From Steinernema hermaphroditum (lineage: Eukaryota; Nematoda; Chromadorea; Rhabditida; Steinernematidae), in NCBI GenBank assembly GCA_030435675.1, contig CM059623.1, forward strand, positions 8,210,012 to 8,274,011: DNA of 64,000 nucleotides. The letters are read 5' to 3'. The first letter of the stretch is position 1, and every line of letters starts with the position of its first letter. The notes below the pieces were generated by a model. The model worked only from the letters and a program-made list of their open reading frames with translations, made no database searches and had not been told where the DNA came from. Both the position numbers and the translations under genes were made by a program. Of this stretch, positions 34,417 through 45,481 are shown piece after piece.

Positions 34417-36455
34417 ATGAGAGCTCTTCTTCTTCTCTCCTGCCTGCTGCTGAGTACGGTAGATGCTGTATTCACACCCTCCGCTTCCACTCGTTCGACG
34501 ACAACGGAGGCTGTCTACATCTCCAGCACATCCTCAGCGACACAGAGGGCCCCCACCAGTCCAGCCCCTACGATGGCCCAGACGACCTCGGGGGGTTGCG
34601 TGATGGCGGTCGACCTCGTCTTCGTGCAGGATCAGTCGGGGAGCATCGGCCAGAGCAACTACGAAACTGCCAAGAACGACATCATCCGCTTTGTGCAGAC
34701 CCTCTCCATCGGGAACCTTTCTACGGTAGGTGCAGACCTGCACCCTGACGGACTCTTCGTTGCAGGACAGCCGCGTGGGACTCGTCCTCTTCGACAACAG
34801 CCCATCCGTGCAGTTCTACCTCAACACCTTTACCGACGAGGCGGAGCTAGTCGACGCCATCGAGAACCTCCCCTACAGCGCGGGCGGAACTAACATCGCG
34901 GCGGGACTCCAGACAGCTATCAATCAGGTTGGTAATGTACGCTGGGCTACTGTAGCCGCGTTTCAGGTTTTCGGCGGGCCCGGAAATCGACCCGGGATCC
35001 CGGACGTCATGATTCTGATCACGGACGGGAATGACGGAGACATAAATGGGGTTAGAAATGCGCACCAGCTGGCGGTGAGAAAGGGGATCACAACTTATGC
35101 CCTCGGCGTCGGCGACGGCTTCGACAGCCAGGAGCTCGCCGCGGCCACAGGCTCCAGCTCCTCTGTCTTCTCGGCGGCCAACTGGGCCGATATGGAAAAG
35201 GCGCTGCAATCTATGTACTCTTCTATCTGCGAGTCGGTGGGTCCCGCCACGAGCACGCCGATCCCGACGGCGCCGGCTCCGATCGTGGAGACAGCCAGAG
35301 GCTGCAGTCAGAACTTCGAGAACCTGTGGCTGGACATCGTCTTCCTTTTGGACTCCTCGATGGGCGTCGACAGCGAAGGATTCAACTTCGTATGTCAAAG
35401 GTTGCAGCGATGCAGGCTTAAAGCGCCCCTTTAGGAGGTGGCGATGCTCTACGGTCTCATCCACGAAATGAAAGTGAGTCAGGAGCTCGGCCAGTACACC
35501 CGAGTCGCCTTCGTGAATGTCGGATCCGCCGCCCACAGGGTTAGCAACCTTACCTCCTACGAGAACGCTCAGGAGGCCGCTGAGGACCTCATGAGGCTCA
35601 AGTATCTCGGCGACGCGGACCTAAACGTCGGGGCCGGCCTGGAGGAGGTGCAGCGGATCCTCGACGACTCGGATCAGCGAGAGAACGTGAAGAATCTGGT
35701 GGTGCTGTTCTCGAGTAACGAGGTCGATTGCAAGAGGGCGATGCCGGGCAGCGCCGACGAGTACCCGTGCCGCATCGCCGCCACCATCAAGGAGCGCGGC
35801 GCCTTGCTCCTGACCGTAGCCATGACCTTCCACGAGACCGAGGAGACGCCGCTCCTCAGCCTGGCGACCCCCTGCTTCGCCACCCGCAACGACGTTCACT
35901 TCCGGAAGGAGTTCCAGCGCCTCGCCCTCCTGGCCAACTGCTTCTGCCTCGCCCCTTACGCGCAGTTCGCCGCCGAGGATACTTGCCAGCGCTTCGGCGA
36001 GTGCCTCTACCTTGCGGAGAGCCCCTCCGACTTCCAGTCGGCGCGCTTCGGCTGTCAGAGAGAGCAGGCAACGCTCCCCGACGTCTTCAGCGCCGCCAAG
36101 GAGAAGTTCCTCGAAGGTAGGTCCCCTCGGAGGCGCTCGTCTGCACGGAAGCCCTTCAGATATCGCGCGGAAAGAGGGCCACTTCCCCTTCTGGATCGGG
36201 CTGAGCAACCTGGCAAACCACAGCTTCTTCCACTGGGACACGGACTTCGTCTTCTCGCCGCGCATCTACCAGAAGTTCGAGCACAATATCCCCCTCAACG
36301 GCGTCGACATCTTCTGCGTTGGCGTCCGCTGGATCAACAACGCCCTCGGCTTCAAGAAGCTGCAGTGGATCCCCATGGGCTGCGACTTCAGCGGCCCCAG
36401 CAATTACTACTTCTGCCAGAAGGACGCCTGCGACGCCGACCATTATTGTGCCTGA
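34417..36455 (+). CDS. secreted von Willebrand A / C-type lectin protein (clec type)
   Basis: Signal peptide MRALLLLSCLLLSTVDAVF, then a Thr/Ser-rich linker. First vWA domain: VDLVFVQDQSGSIG (the MIDAS motif reads DQSGS instead of DxSxS), RVGLVLFDNSP, GGTNIAAGLQTAI, VMILITDGNDGDI and ITTYALGVGD. A second, weaker vWA-like region begins LWLDIVFLLDSSMGVD. A C-type lectin fold follows: CLYLAESPSDFQSARFGC, ATLPDVFSAA, then FPFWIGLSNLANHSFFHWDTD and VRWINNALGF. This order (vWA, then CTLD) is common in nematode CLEC proteins, often immune-induced or intestinal. Introns lie at 34725-34764, about 34928-34966, 35390-35434 and 36117-36148; the second contains CTACTGTAGC. AATAAA lies at 36471-36476. Confidence 0.87.
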
Positions 36456-36574
36456 AAGCCTCTATAGACGAATAAATCTTGTTTGTGCGCACTTCCGACG
36501 TGGCGGCGCAGGCACCCAAAGAATCTCGTGCATAATCTCGTTCCCAGCACAGGCCTGGGACCCCTCTTGAAGAC

Positions 36575-37560
36575 ATGTCTTCCCCTCCGAATGCTCGCCT
36601 CCACTTCCCACGCAATTCCGATCCGAGCCTCGAGGCGCTCCTCGAAGAGGTCTTCGACGACGAGTCGGCGATCGTCTTCGCCTTCGAGACGGGCATCCTT
36701 CCGGCCGCCCAGGAGTGCTCCCATTGCGCCGCGCCGATGGATCTCCGCGACGGCGTCGTCTTCGTCGACCCCTTCCACGTGAGTTTCCTCCAGAGGCTCC
36801 TCGGAAGCTCCCTTCAGTGGCGGTGCGCGCGATCTCTCCCGCAGTGCCTCACGAAGTCCCTGCGCGCCAACTCCTTCGTCTCCAACTCGCTCTTCTCGAT
36901 GCGGACGGTTGTCTTAGTCGTGTATGCGTGGTTCTTCGGCAAGACGGCCTGCGAGATCTCGGAGATCGCCGGCGTCAACCGCCAGTCGGCGGAGAACTGG
37001 ACGCTCCTCTTCCGCTCCGTGTGCCGACGATTCGTCGAGACGAACCGCCCGAAGACTCTTCGAGGAGAGGTCGAAGTGGGCGTCTTCAACTCCCGAAGAC
37101 ACCGCCACTCCGAGGGGAAGAGGGTTCTCGTCGCCGTCCAGAGAGCTTCACCCGATCCTCCTCTAATTCTCGTGGTGGAGGCGGGCGCTGACTGCACCGA
37201 TGAGCTCCGAGGATTCGTCGCAGCGGGGAGCAGAATCTACGCGAAGGACGCCGCGAAGTTCGTCAACGAAGAGGTTCTACGCGAGGAGGGGCGCGAGGTG
37301 GAGTACTGTAGTGCAGCTACTGACAAAAGGTATCTCCTTGATCTGTCATGTGTGCAACATCTCTCTCTCCGCTCAGCCCCCTGATCGACAGCGCTTCTGG
37401 AACACTCTTTGTCGACGAACTCCTCGCCGAGGTTCGGAAGATGGGAAACCGCTCGATGCACGATCACCTGAAGTTCTTCGAGGTCGTCTACCGGCGCCAC
37501 TCGACGCGCCGATTCCGCGACTTCATCGAACTTCTCAACGACTATAAGGCGTCGCATTAA
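36575..37560 (+). CDS. ISXO2/Merlin-type transposase-derived protein, probably domesticated
   Basis: Three exons (36575-36779, about 36822-37331, 37380-37560) join in frame. The N-terminal region has a CSHCAAPMDLRDGV zinc-like pair and WRC before FSMRTVVLVVYAWFFGKTACEISEIAGVNRQSAENW, the helix-turn-helix region typical of Merlin transposases, then FRSVCRRF. The RNase-H-like core follows: LRGEVEVGVFNSRR, where the family has VEIDES, so the first catalytic Asp is Gly; VLVAVQRASPDPPLILVV; and RIYAKDAAKFVNEEV, which keeps the second Asp. The last catalytic region is replaced by LFVDELLAEVRKMGNRSMHD. Loss of catalytic residues with an intact, spliced frame and no flanking terminal repeats suggests a host gene. 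The role is unknown, perhaps DNA binding. Confidence 0.72.
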
Positions 37561-38568
37561 ACGATATATCACGTGTAGGGATGTTCGAGGGGGATACTGG
37601 TCAGGTCACAAGGCTATCTTTGGGAATTCGATGATACCTCTGATGCAATGCTAGAATAAGGAGTCGTCGAAGGCAAACAAACAACAAGAGGTTCTGCGGT
37701 GAAGTGCCACTTTTTCCCAAAGGACGCGCCATCGTTTCAGGAACATACTCTACGAAATAAAGGTATTTCCCAAAAGATGATGGGAACCCTCAGTCACAGT
37801 ACGAGCACCTCAGAGAGTTTGTGAGAATCTAGAAGTCGTTTGACTCCCGAGAAGTCGAAGAAAAGTCACCTGTGTCATCTTTTTTCGTCATGCTAGGGTT
37901 GCGGGGGCACAGGAAGCGATCATAAAAGTGATAACCTCTGGAAGACGTCATCGTTGCCACCCATCTGGGACGCTCCCACCACTGGCGGATCTCCGTTGAG
38001 TGACGCCTGTGCAGAATCGGGCACCAAGATGCTCCCTGCGTCGAGATCTTCGGTTTCGTCTGCACACAGCAGAGGTCTTTTTATTTTGTGGCGCGTCCTC
38101 CGGGGCCAAAAAGTCGCCCAATGGTCGAGGAGAAGGACAGTGGCGCTACGTTGGCGATGAAGTGAAAAGCTCACGGACCCTACAACATCGGATGATTTTT
38201 TGAGTCCTCGACTGGTTCCGCATCGAAGGATTAACTTGTGGTCAACAACGTCTTAGGGGTCCTTTTAATCCTGACCCCTATCTTATCACTCGAGATTACT
38301 GTCCTCGGCTCCAGCCAGATCCAAGCGAGATGCACGATCTCGGCATGTTGTCCGTGTTCTCCGCGAGACTACAGATCTCTTTGTTGTGCAGATCTAACGA
38401 CTCCGCTGATAGGCCATCGGCGGCGCCGTTGTTGTCGTCGAGGGCCACTCCCTTCGGCTCCTTATCTCGGTAGTCTTCGGAGGCGATCACGCGCCGAATC
38501 CACGCCCCGCGGTCACCTCGGAGCCTCTTAAGGCAAATCTTCGCTTTCGCCGGGCACTATTTCTCGAA
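37561..38568. other. intergenic, no gene seen
   Basis: About 1 kb without a supported frame, RNA or repeat. It contains no inverted ends that would mark a Merlin element around the preceding gene. Confidence 0.45.
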
Positions 38569-38938
38569 ATGACTTTCTCGCGATTCCTCCTCTGTCTTCT
38601 ACTTCTCGGCCTCCCGCTTATCCACTCAGGTAACCCACGAAGCGCTTTCCGGTCAGCTCCCCTCCTTTCAGGCGTTATCCACCGAACGCCTCCGGGCGTA
38701 GACCTCGTCTCCAGGGACATGGTCATCTTCTTCGTTGACGACACCTTCGTCTCCGGTGAGTCCCTATGGCTTCTGTTAGAAAGACGACGCGGGTTCAGAC
38801 GGTCACCGACGTTTCCGACGCCGAAGGGGATTCCGGAAGGGAAGCGTTCACACGGCGTCCTCCAGGAAACAGCGCCGATTCCTCTCGCGGAACTTCAACG
38901 ACCAGGGGGATGAAGAAGAAGGTGTCCTCGTCGACTGA
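38569..38938 (+). CDS. short secreted basic protein or peptide precursor
   Basis: Not recognised. Exons 38569-38629, about 38674-38754 and 38800-38938 join in phase with 44-45 nt introns. Residues 1-20 are a signal peptide (MTFSRFLLCLLLLGLPLIHS). The mature part starts GVIHRTPPGVDLVSRDMVIFF and ends in a strongly basic segment (DGHRRFRRRRGFRKGS, then SSRKQRRFLSRNF) followed by an acidic tail (DEEEGVLVD). Clusters of Arg/Lys pairs are possible proprotein-convertase sites, so it may release peptides; there are no cysteines. About 93 residues. An alternative last-exon frame starting from a nearer TTAG would need a 24-nt intron and is less likely. Confidence 0.55.
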
Positions 38939-39764
38939 CGCCCTTCCACCGCTTGTCTTCCGAGAAGACCTCCAAGCTGTCGCCACAGAATGATCTCATA
39001 TGTTCCGTTGTTGTCGAATACCCCGTGTACAGACTAGTAAATATCGGTGTTTGTCCTACCGTAGAGGTCGACTGAGAGGGGTCTGTGTGCCCGCCTGGCC
39101 AGTATACGAATAGGGATGGCGACTCCTCTTTATCACTATACGAAAATGGATCTTCCGACTCTCCTCTGCACGTGAACAGTGCCAGAAGAGAAGAGATTAA
39201 TCTCAGATTAGATAAGACGCCGACAAACAGTCCCCTTTTCATCTGCTCCTTTGTTTCAAAACAGCCTTTGCACAAGAAGGTCTGAAGCCTGGAAATGGGC
39301 AACCTTCGGCCCTCTCAGCGCCTCTAAATGTCAAAAAGCACGTGAACTCTTCGATCTCTGGTCACCTTTGACCCGCCCAACCCTGCTCTGGGTGGCTTAT
39401 CTGGGTCCTTTGTTCGTGTTCTCTTCCTCCTCGGGCCCCATAAACGCCTTCGGATCACTGCGGGGGCCGAAATCGCTCAGAAGAAGGCGTCTTCGCCTCT
39501 GTCTCTTCTCGCCTCCGAACGATCTCTGGGTCGGCTCCGATTCACTCGCACCCATAAAAGCGCTTTTTCGGTGTTATCGGCGTTTCGACGACACGGCGAC
39601 TCCAAAGGTCAACGCTGCTCCGGAGCCCCGAGGAGTCACTGAGCCCTGAGGGCGTCGTCCCTGCAGCCTCGGATGCACCTCGAAAACGCCCCCGGGGCCC
39701 CTGGAAGGGACCGGTTTCCCCATCAGAGCGCCAACGGCCTAGTCCGCGGACCTTTCACTTCTCC
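38939..39764. other. intergenic, no gene seen
   Basis: About 830 bases between two short secreted-protein genes on the same strand. No supported frame or repeat. Confidence 0.45.
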
Positions 39765-40241
39765 GTGAAGATGGAGACGATCGCCCTTCTTCTTCTGGTG
39801 CTCCTTCTTCGGATCGGAGATGCCGTGGCGCACCCCGACATTAGCGACTTTCTCGTTGAGAATCGAGAGATCTGTGGGTTCCGAGGCTTTGTGCGCTTTC
39901 TTCTAGCCCTTCTTCAGGCGGAAATCCGTTCGCGAATGCGCAGTGGACACCGGTCTTGGACATCTGCGAGGTGCAGTGCCACCCTGACCGCGAGCTCTGC
40001 GTGGAGAACGACGACCTCGAGCAGAAGTGCAGCAAATGTCTGTTCCCCCAACGTCCCGTCACCTCTTAAAGCGTCTCTTTCAGTGCCCGACGCCTGCGTC
40101 AAGCTCTGGGAAGTTCATCGGGCGGCGCTCCGCCGGAAGGTCCTCCGGGACGACCTTCTGGCCTCGGAGCAACTGAGCGTCGGAGGGGAAAAGGCGTTCC
40201 GTGGCAGATTCCGCGGCGCCCCGAGGGGCCTCTGGAACTGA
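39765..40241 (+). CDS. short secreted cysteine-containing protein
   Basis: Not recognised. Signal peptide MKMETIALLLLVLLLRIGDAVA, then exon 1 ends within REIC (donor GTGGGT at 39872). Exon 2 (about 39917-40051) gives GNPFANAQWTPVLDICEVQC, ELCVENDDLEQKCSKCLFPQ, and exon 3 LPDACVKLWEVHRAALRRKVLRDDLL and a basic Gly/Arg-rich end (FRGRFRGAPRGLWN). Seven cysteines in about 60 residues with a CxxC suggest disulphides in an extracellular protein. The 35-nt second intron (GTCCCG to TTTCAG) is short; without it the protein would stop at PVTS about 50 residues earlier. Both ends are possible. Confidence 0.52.
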   Translation: MKMETIALLLLVLLLRIGDAVAHPDISDFLVENREICGFRGFVRFLLALLQAEIRSRMRSGHRSWTSARCSATLTASSAWRTTTSSRSAANVCSPNVPSPLKASLSVPDACVKLWEVHRAALRRKVLRDDLLASEQLSVGGEKAFRGRFRGAPRGLWN

Positions 40242-40356
40242 GCACACTTAAGCGTGTCTGTCTGTACATAAGAGGACAAATACAGTCAAGAAGCTTCGCC
40301 GAAGACCTCCTTTCCTCCGTTCGAAGGCGTCGCTTTATTGGAATATTCCCTGGATC

Positions 40357-41679
40357 TTAGGATCCACACTGCGAGGCTTCGGGACGACAGATGGCGGCGC
40401 TTATCCCCTCCGCCAGAGTGTCCAACTGGTCGTAGTCGGCGCCGAAGTAGAATCCCTCTCCGTAGGACAGAGTGCCGACCTTCTGGACGTCCACTCCCGC
40501 TCCCATGGCTACCGTAATCACCTTGGTGTCGTCGACAGTCCTCATGTTGTGGGCGAACTCGGTGGCGGCGTTGAAGTCCTGCGAATTTCTAAAGACGAAG
40601 GTCGACTCCCCCCAGGGGCGCCTTACGTGGGATTCTGGGCGACGAAGACGATGACGACGCGGCCGACCCCGGAGCGCTCTCCGAGGCGATTCGCCTGGAA
40701 TCCGGCCTCGGACTCCGCGTAGTGGAACAGGCTGAAAGGGCTTGGAAGGGGGCTCGGGAGTGGGTGGTCACCTCTCGAAGTCCGTGGAGTTGTTCTTCGA
40801 GACGTCGGGGACGTAGCCGGCCAGTCCGAGTACCGTACTCCGCAGCTTGTTCGTGTCGGGGAGGGAGTTGGCGTCGAAGACGACGGCATAGTCGCGACTG
40901 ACCTGCAGACTCACGACGACGCGGACCTTCTTGGATCCGACGGTCCACGAGGCGACTAGGGAGTTCGAGATGAAGTCCAGTTGCTGAATACATTAGGACT
41001 GGCCGGGGAAAGGGCGTACCTTGAGGAAGTTCTGCTGGGAACCAACGGAGGAGAGGCCATTGACGATGAGGACGACGTCCCGGTTGCACGGAGAGGCGGC
41101 TGAAGACTCAGACATGGAGAGAAAGATGAGGCAGGGTTACTGTAGACGGAGCTGAAGGAGAGGCTGAAGCCAGGGCGGTTGATGATGTTGTCTGAGATGA
41201 AGGTGACGGTGGCGTACCGTGTCGAGGAGAAGACGGGCCCCGACGGCCTCGAGGCCGTCTTGTTGGGGCCGCCGAACTGCGCTAGGATCGGCGCCTCCTC
41301 CGAACGACCGTCGAAGATGGTCACGAAGTCGCAGCACGTTTCGAGGTCGAATTGCGTGAAGTCAAATCTGAATTGCACAATGCGCGTGAATCGAGATGGA
41401 TTTCACAGGCACTTGGACTTTCCAAAACCGGAAAAAGACTCTACGAACTCACCTGGCGACGCTTCCCTGCTTGGCATAGATGTAGTAGTAGCACTTTTCA
41501 TTGTCGGGGTAGTTCTTTGGGTAGAGAGGAGAGGTCACCACCCCGCCGTAGTAGAAGTCGTTGTTCTCGGGACAACCGACGAAGTTCGCCTCGAGAGGAG
41601 GACTCTTCCGGATGACTCGAGGCGAAACGGCGGCGGCGAAGGCCAGGAGAAGCGGCAGCAGAAGAAGAGAACCCTCCAT
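40357..41679 (-). CDS. secreted CUB / von Willebrand A protein
   Basis: Starts MEGSLLLLPLLLAFAAAVS, a signal peptide. The CUB domain spans the first intron: YYGGVVTSPLYPKNYPDNEKCYYYI, then FDFTQFDLETCCDFVTIFDG and RYATVTFISDNIINRPGFSLSF, with the four CUB cysteine positions. A vWA domain follows: NRDVVLIVNGLSSVGSQQNF (the MIDAS motif is degenerate, NGLSSVG), VRVVVSLQVSRDYAVVFD, LRSTVLGLAGY, and in the last exon TKVITVAMGAGVDVQKVGTLSYGEG and LDTLAEGISAAICR. Nematodes use CUB plus vWA in secreted, often pathogen-responsive proteins. The donor at about 41140 is inside a TACAGTAA motif. An AATAAA on the minus strand (40334-40339) lies just after the stop. Confidence 0.84.
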
Positions 41680-42101
41680 CGAAGCACGGAAAGGGAAAGT
41701 GGCGATGGTGGCCACGTGTGCTCCCTAAGACGATTATCTCCGTCGGCAACGTTTCACGTCACATTCTAGTCGGTTACCTGGATTAAGACACTCTGTGGCA
41801 CAAGAGGTTTGTGTCTTCAAAGACCATCTAGAAGTGGCTTTGAAATTCTTGTGTGGGCTCTCTGGATGGGACACCAGCGGATCATCATCACCTCTCCGAA
41901 ATCGGAAAATCTTTTCTTAGGAGCAACACATTGAAAAACGGCATACGAGCACTCTTCTGCGCCGCCTAACCGTTTTGCAGCCCCCACCGAAAGTCCTTTT
42001 GGTCGGAACCTTCCCGAAATATGCAAATCCCCTCAACTCGGCGCTTGGAGGTCGTCGGCCTCGACTCCCCTCCCTCCACTCCGTCGTCCGACGCCGTCGC
42101 C
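41680..42101. other. divergent intergenic region
   Basis: 422 bases between the CUB/vWA start (-) and the next secreted-protein start (+). Nothing specific is recognised. Confidence 0.4.
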
Positions 42102-42870
42102 ATGCGGCATCCGCTTCTCTTTTCCGCTTTCCTCTGCGCGATGACCGCTTCTTACCCCTACGGTTTGCCCCTTTCCTTCTCGCCTTCTTCTATGGCTTTT
42201 TTTCGGGCTTCTTCGACGGCGTTCCCTACGCGCGTCCCTCTGACTTCTTCGGCCCTCCGTCGCCTTTCTTAGGCAGAAACTTCTTCGGAGGCGCGCCGCT
42301 GGGGCCGTGGCCATTCGCCTCCTTCGGGCCTCTGCCCGGATTCCCGGGGATGGGACCGATCCGATTTTCCGGATGGACGCGGAGACCCTATGCTCTGAGT
42401 GAGTAGGGGAGGCGCTCTAGCATAGGCTCAGGAGAGAGGTTTAGATGGAGCAGACGTGGCGCGGATCGTCGAGATCGTCGAGGCGATGAATGTCTCGACG
42501 AGCGACTACGACGAGCTGATGGACGCCGCCTACCGCTGGAACTTCACCCAGGTGTACGACTTCATGTACACCAGGGCGATGCAGCTCGCCCCCAAGCTGC
42601 GAAGCCAGGCCCTTCGGCTCATCGAGCAGTACGGACCGCCCCTCTCCTTCATCGACGCCCTCTCTGCGCTCACGGTGGAGCAGAAGGCGCACGTGGAGGA
42701 GCTCGTGAGGAGCAGAAACCAGAGGGAGATCGACAGAGTGACGCGCGGCCTCGTCGCCAGCATCCCCTATGAGGACCAGCACCAGGTGGGCGCTGCTTCT
42801 GACCTTCTGAAAGCGCTTTTAGGCCCGCAAGTTCGAGTCGATGCTGCACTACGTGTTCGGCGATCTGTGA
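42102..42870 (+). CDS. secreted Gly/Phe/Pro-rich protein with helical C-terminal half
   Basis: Four exons: 42102-42160, 42272-42399, 42445-42785 and about 42823-42870. Residues 1-16 are a signal peptide (MRHPLLFSAFLCAMTAS). The next 40 residues are low-complexity (NFFGGAPLGPWPFASFGPLPGF). The rest looks alpha-helical: VARIVEIVEAMNVSTSDYDELMDAAY, LAPKLRSQALRLIEQYGPPLSF, LTVEQKAHVEELVRSRNQREID. The overall plan (signal peptide, glycine-rich lead, about 100-residue helical domain ending in LTxEQKA) recalls secreted nematode SXP/RAL-2 or related DUF proteins, but I cannot place it. The first intron, 111 nt, also has a long open Phe/Gly/Ser frame through it, so an intron-retained form is conceivable. 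AATAAA at 42929-42934. Confidence 0.62.
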
Positions 42871-43421
42871 GAACGAAGCCTCGGGAACCCGTGTTCAGGC
42901 AAATTCTATCGTTGTGTGTTCATGTCACAATAAAACTATCTGGCTTCGGTATTCACCTTGAAATCCCTATGTAACTTAAAATAATCCGGCTCCACCCTCA
43001 CCGTCTTCTCTGCTCGCAGAGAGAAGGTGACTAATCAGTATTGCCTCCTCCCGGCGAATGCCGATCGATCTTCGCGAATCGGCGCCCTCCGATGCCATCG
43101 ATCCTGTCGAAGGCGCTATCTTCGCGCCCAATCAGTCAGACGACCTTGGACAGGCAGCGCGTCTCCACATTCCTGATGGTCCCGCGAGGAAAAAGAGTGC
43201 GGGAATTCCAAAGCGCTCCGAGTCGCGCGGCGAATCGATGCGCCGTCACCGTGTCGTCGCGCCCCTCGACGATCCGATCTTCTTCTTCGAATCGCCTCCG
43301 GCGACCTCGCCTCTCGCGTCGCGAAGCTCTCCGCGTCAGATCTGTAACCCTTCTTGCAGGCATCGCCGCTCTCGGCTGGTACACTGGCCGCCTCTCTCCG
43401 ATCTGTGCCTTCGCTGAAGAA

Positions 43422-45481
43422 ATGTGGCCCGAACTCTCCGATTCCGTTATCGAGAGGATCCTCAGCTTCGTGCCTCCGAAGGAGAGGATCCGCCTGGCCT
43501 CCGGTCTCTGCAAGCGCTACCAGAAGATCGCGAAGCAGTCGATCCGGTCGGTTGCCTTCTTCCGCGACCAGCTCGACGCGCTGGCGGACGCAAAGCTACG
43601 CGAGTTCCTCAGTCAGTACTCCACGCAGATCGACTACGTTAATCTCGATCTCTATCGCGCCGTACCGCGCACTTCCCAGGGTGGATGGCGACAGAGCATC
43701 TACACCGTCAGCGGAATATGCCGGAATCTCCGCACTCTCGACATACTCGTGTGCGATCGACACAAGCTTCGTGACACTGACATGATCAAGGTGCGTTCAG
43801 CTCACGCTGCATTTCTATATTTGCCTTTGCAGATCTTCAAAAACTGTCCGAAGCTGAAAACGCTCCGCATGGATGCTCAGTTCATTACGGGATACTGCTT
43901 CATGGTAATTTCACGTTGTTATGCCGCCTATTCTGCAACTTCTTGCAGCACGCTCCGAATGGTCTCAGCCGTGTGGAACTTGAGATGTGCTTCCGGCTCT
44001 CCGCACAGGCGTTCGGCTGTATTCTCGGGCTAAAGAAGCTGAGGCATCTCTACGTGAGTCAGCTTCTGATCCTCACGGACCAGGTTGTCACTGAGATGGC
44101 GAAGAAACTCCATCTGCTCACCGATCTCTCGATCGTCTCTCATCCCGATTCCAAGTATGAATGTAAGTCCTCGAGTGACATACGGCGAATGTGCTTCAAA
44201 TGCTGTTTCAGCTCTCACGGGCGTAGGCCTCGCCCAGCTCCGTCAAATGAAGCGCCTGAAGGTTCTCTGCCTGGAGGGTTTGGCCGCCGTCACTGACCGC
44301 TTCCTCCAGCTCTTCACTGGGACGGATTCTCTGGCGATGAAGTCCATCACGGACCTCTCCCTCGCGTTTTGTTACAATCTCTCTTCGGAAGGACTCAGTC
44401 GCCTGAACCTGCTTCCCCAGCTCTCCCGACTGAATCTCGATGGAATTCTCAAGAGGGACATCAGTGGCGGCCTCTCCAATATAGCGAATCGCGGCCAACT
44501 CCAAAAGCTCCTCGTGGCGGATGGCGTCCAGCTCTCCCCGGAACTACTTCTCGACGTCGTTTTGCACAACAAAGATCTCTGTTTCATCGATCTTTCGAAC
44601 TCGAAGACGAGATTCACCGTTGACTTTGTGAAACGCCTGCTCGCGGTATGCGGTGAAAGGGGTGCGAAGTCCCTGTACGTGCTCACGGACAACCACGACC
44701 CCTGGAGCAAGGTGCCACGACCTGAAGAGAACCAGAGGCTTTTCGTCTATCACCTTCACCGCCACTACTTGAATGCGTAAGTGGTCCCTTCACCTTGTAC
44801 ATCCCTAACTGCTTGAGTTTAGGGTGCAGGTTCCACCCAATTCGCTTCTCTCCGACGATCTCCCTGTCACACTCCCCACCGGAATCATCGTTCCAAATCT
44901 CCGCCGAGGCAACCGCTACCGTAGTCTCTGGGCTCCTCTTGGTCCTTCGAACGAGCCACGCCTCCAGGTGCCACCAGGCCCTCTAGAAAACGTGAGAACA
45001 ACGTCGTTTTTTTTGCATCTTATCATGTGCACTTCAGGGGAAAGCGCGCAAACGGGACTGGTATCCTCCAGCAATCTCGGCGAAGAAGCTGAAGAAGGCA
45101 GCTCGGAGGGAAGCCTACTTGAACGCGACGAATGGGAACAAGTCGCCGCCTTCTCTGGACATCCAGTCGATCAACGAATTCCCGTCCCTTTCGAGCGACG
45201 GGAAGTCGAAATCCTCGGCGTCGCCTCCTTCCGACGAGAACGCTCCTCTGAAGTCCGAAGACAACTCGTTCTCGGAGGACAAGAGCTTCGAGGACTGCTG
45301 GACGATCTCTGGTGACTGCGCCACGTTTGGCGACCGCTACCTAGCCGGATTCCCGCCTCTCTACGAATTCGAGCCTCTCCCGAGCGTCGATCGGGCCAGC
45401 CCACCTCCTAAGGTGAGCGCGAACTCGCTGGGCGAGGACCCGCTGGCGCGACTCTTCGGGAAGCCGCTCTTTCAGCTGTAA
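43422..45481 (+). CDS. F-box / leucine-rich-repeat protein
   Basis: Opens MWPELSDSVIERILSFVPPKERIRLASGLCKRYQKIA, an F-box, so a likely SCF ubiquitin-ligase adaptor. Leucine-rich repeats follow through several exons: CRNLRTLDILVC, CPKLKTLRMDAQFI, LSRVELEMCFRLSAQAF, LKKLRHLYVSQL, LHLLTDLSIVS, MKRLKVLCLEGLAAVTD, TDLSLAFCYNLSSEGL and LPQLSRLNLDGIL. After HLHRHYLNA the frame continues through two more canonical introns (donors GTAAGT at 44779 and GTGAGA at 44991) into a charged C-terminus (GKARKRDWYPPAISAKKLKKAARREAYLNA read in pieces) and an acidic Ser-rich tail ending at 45481. The frame is open upstream to 43041; that segment is low-complexity and Arg/Ser-rich, so the start is uncertain. Confidence 0.78.

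Noticed and set aside
43041..43421. N-terminal extension of the F-box/LRR protein
   Set aside because: Open but low-complexity Arg/Ser-rich in two frames; the conserved F-box starts at the ATG at 43422. A longer start remains possible.
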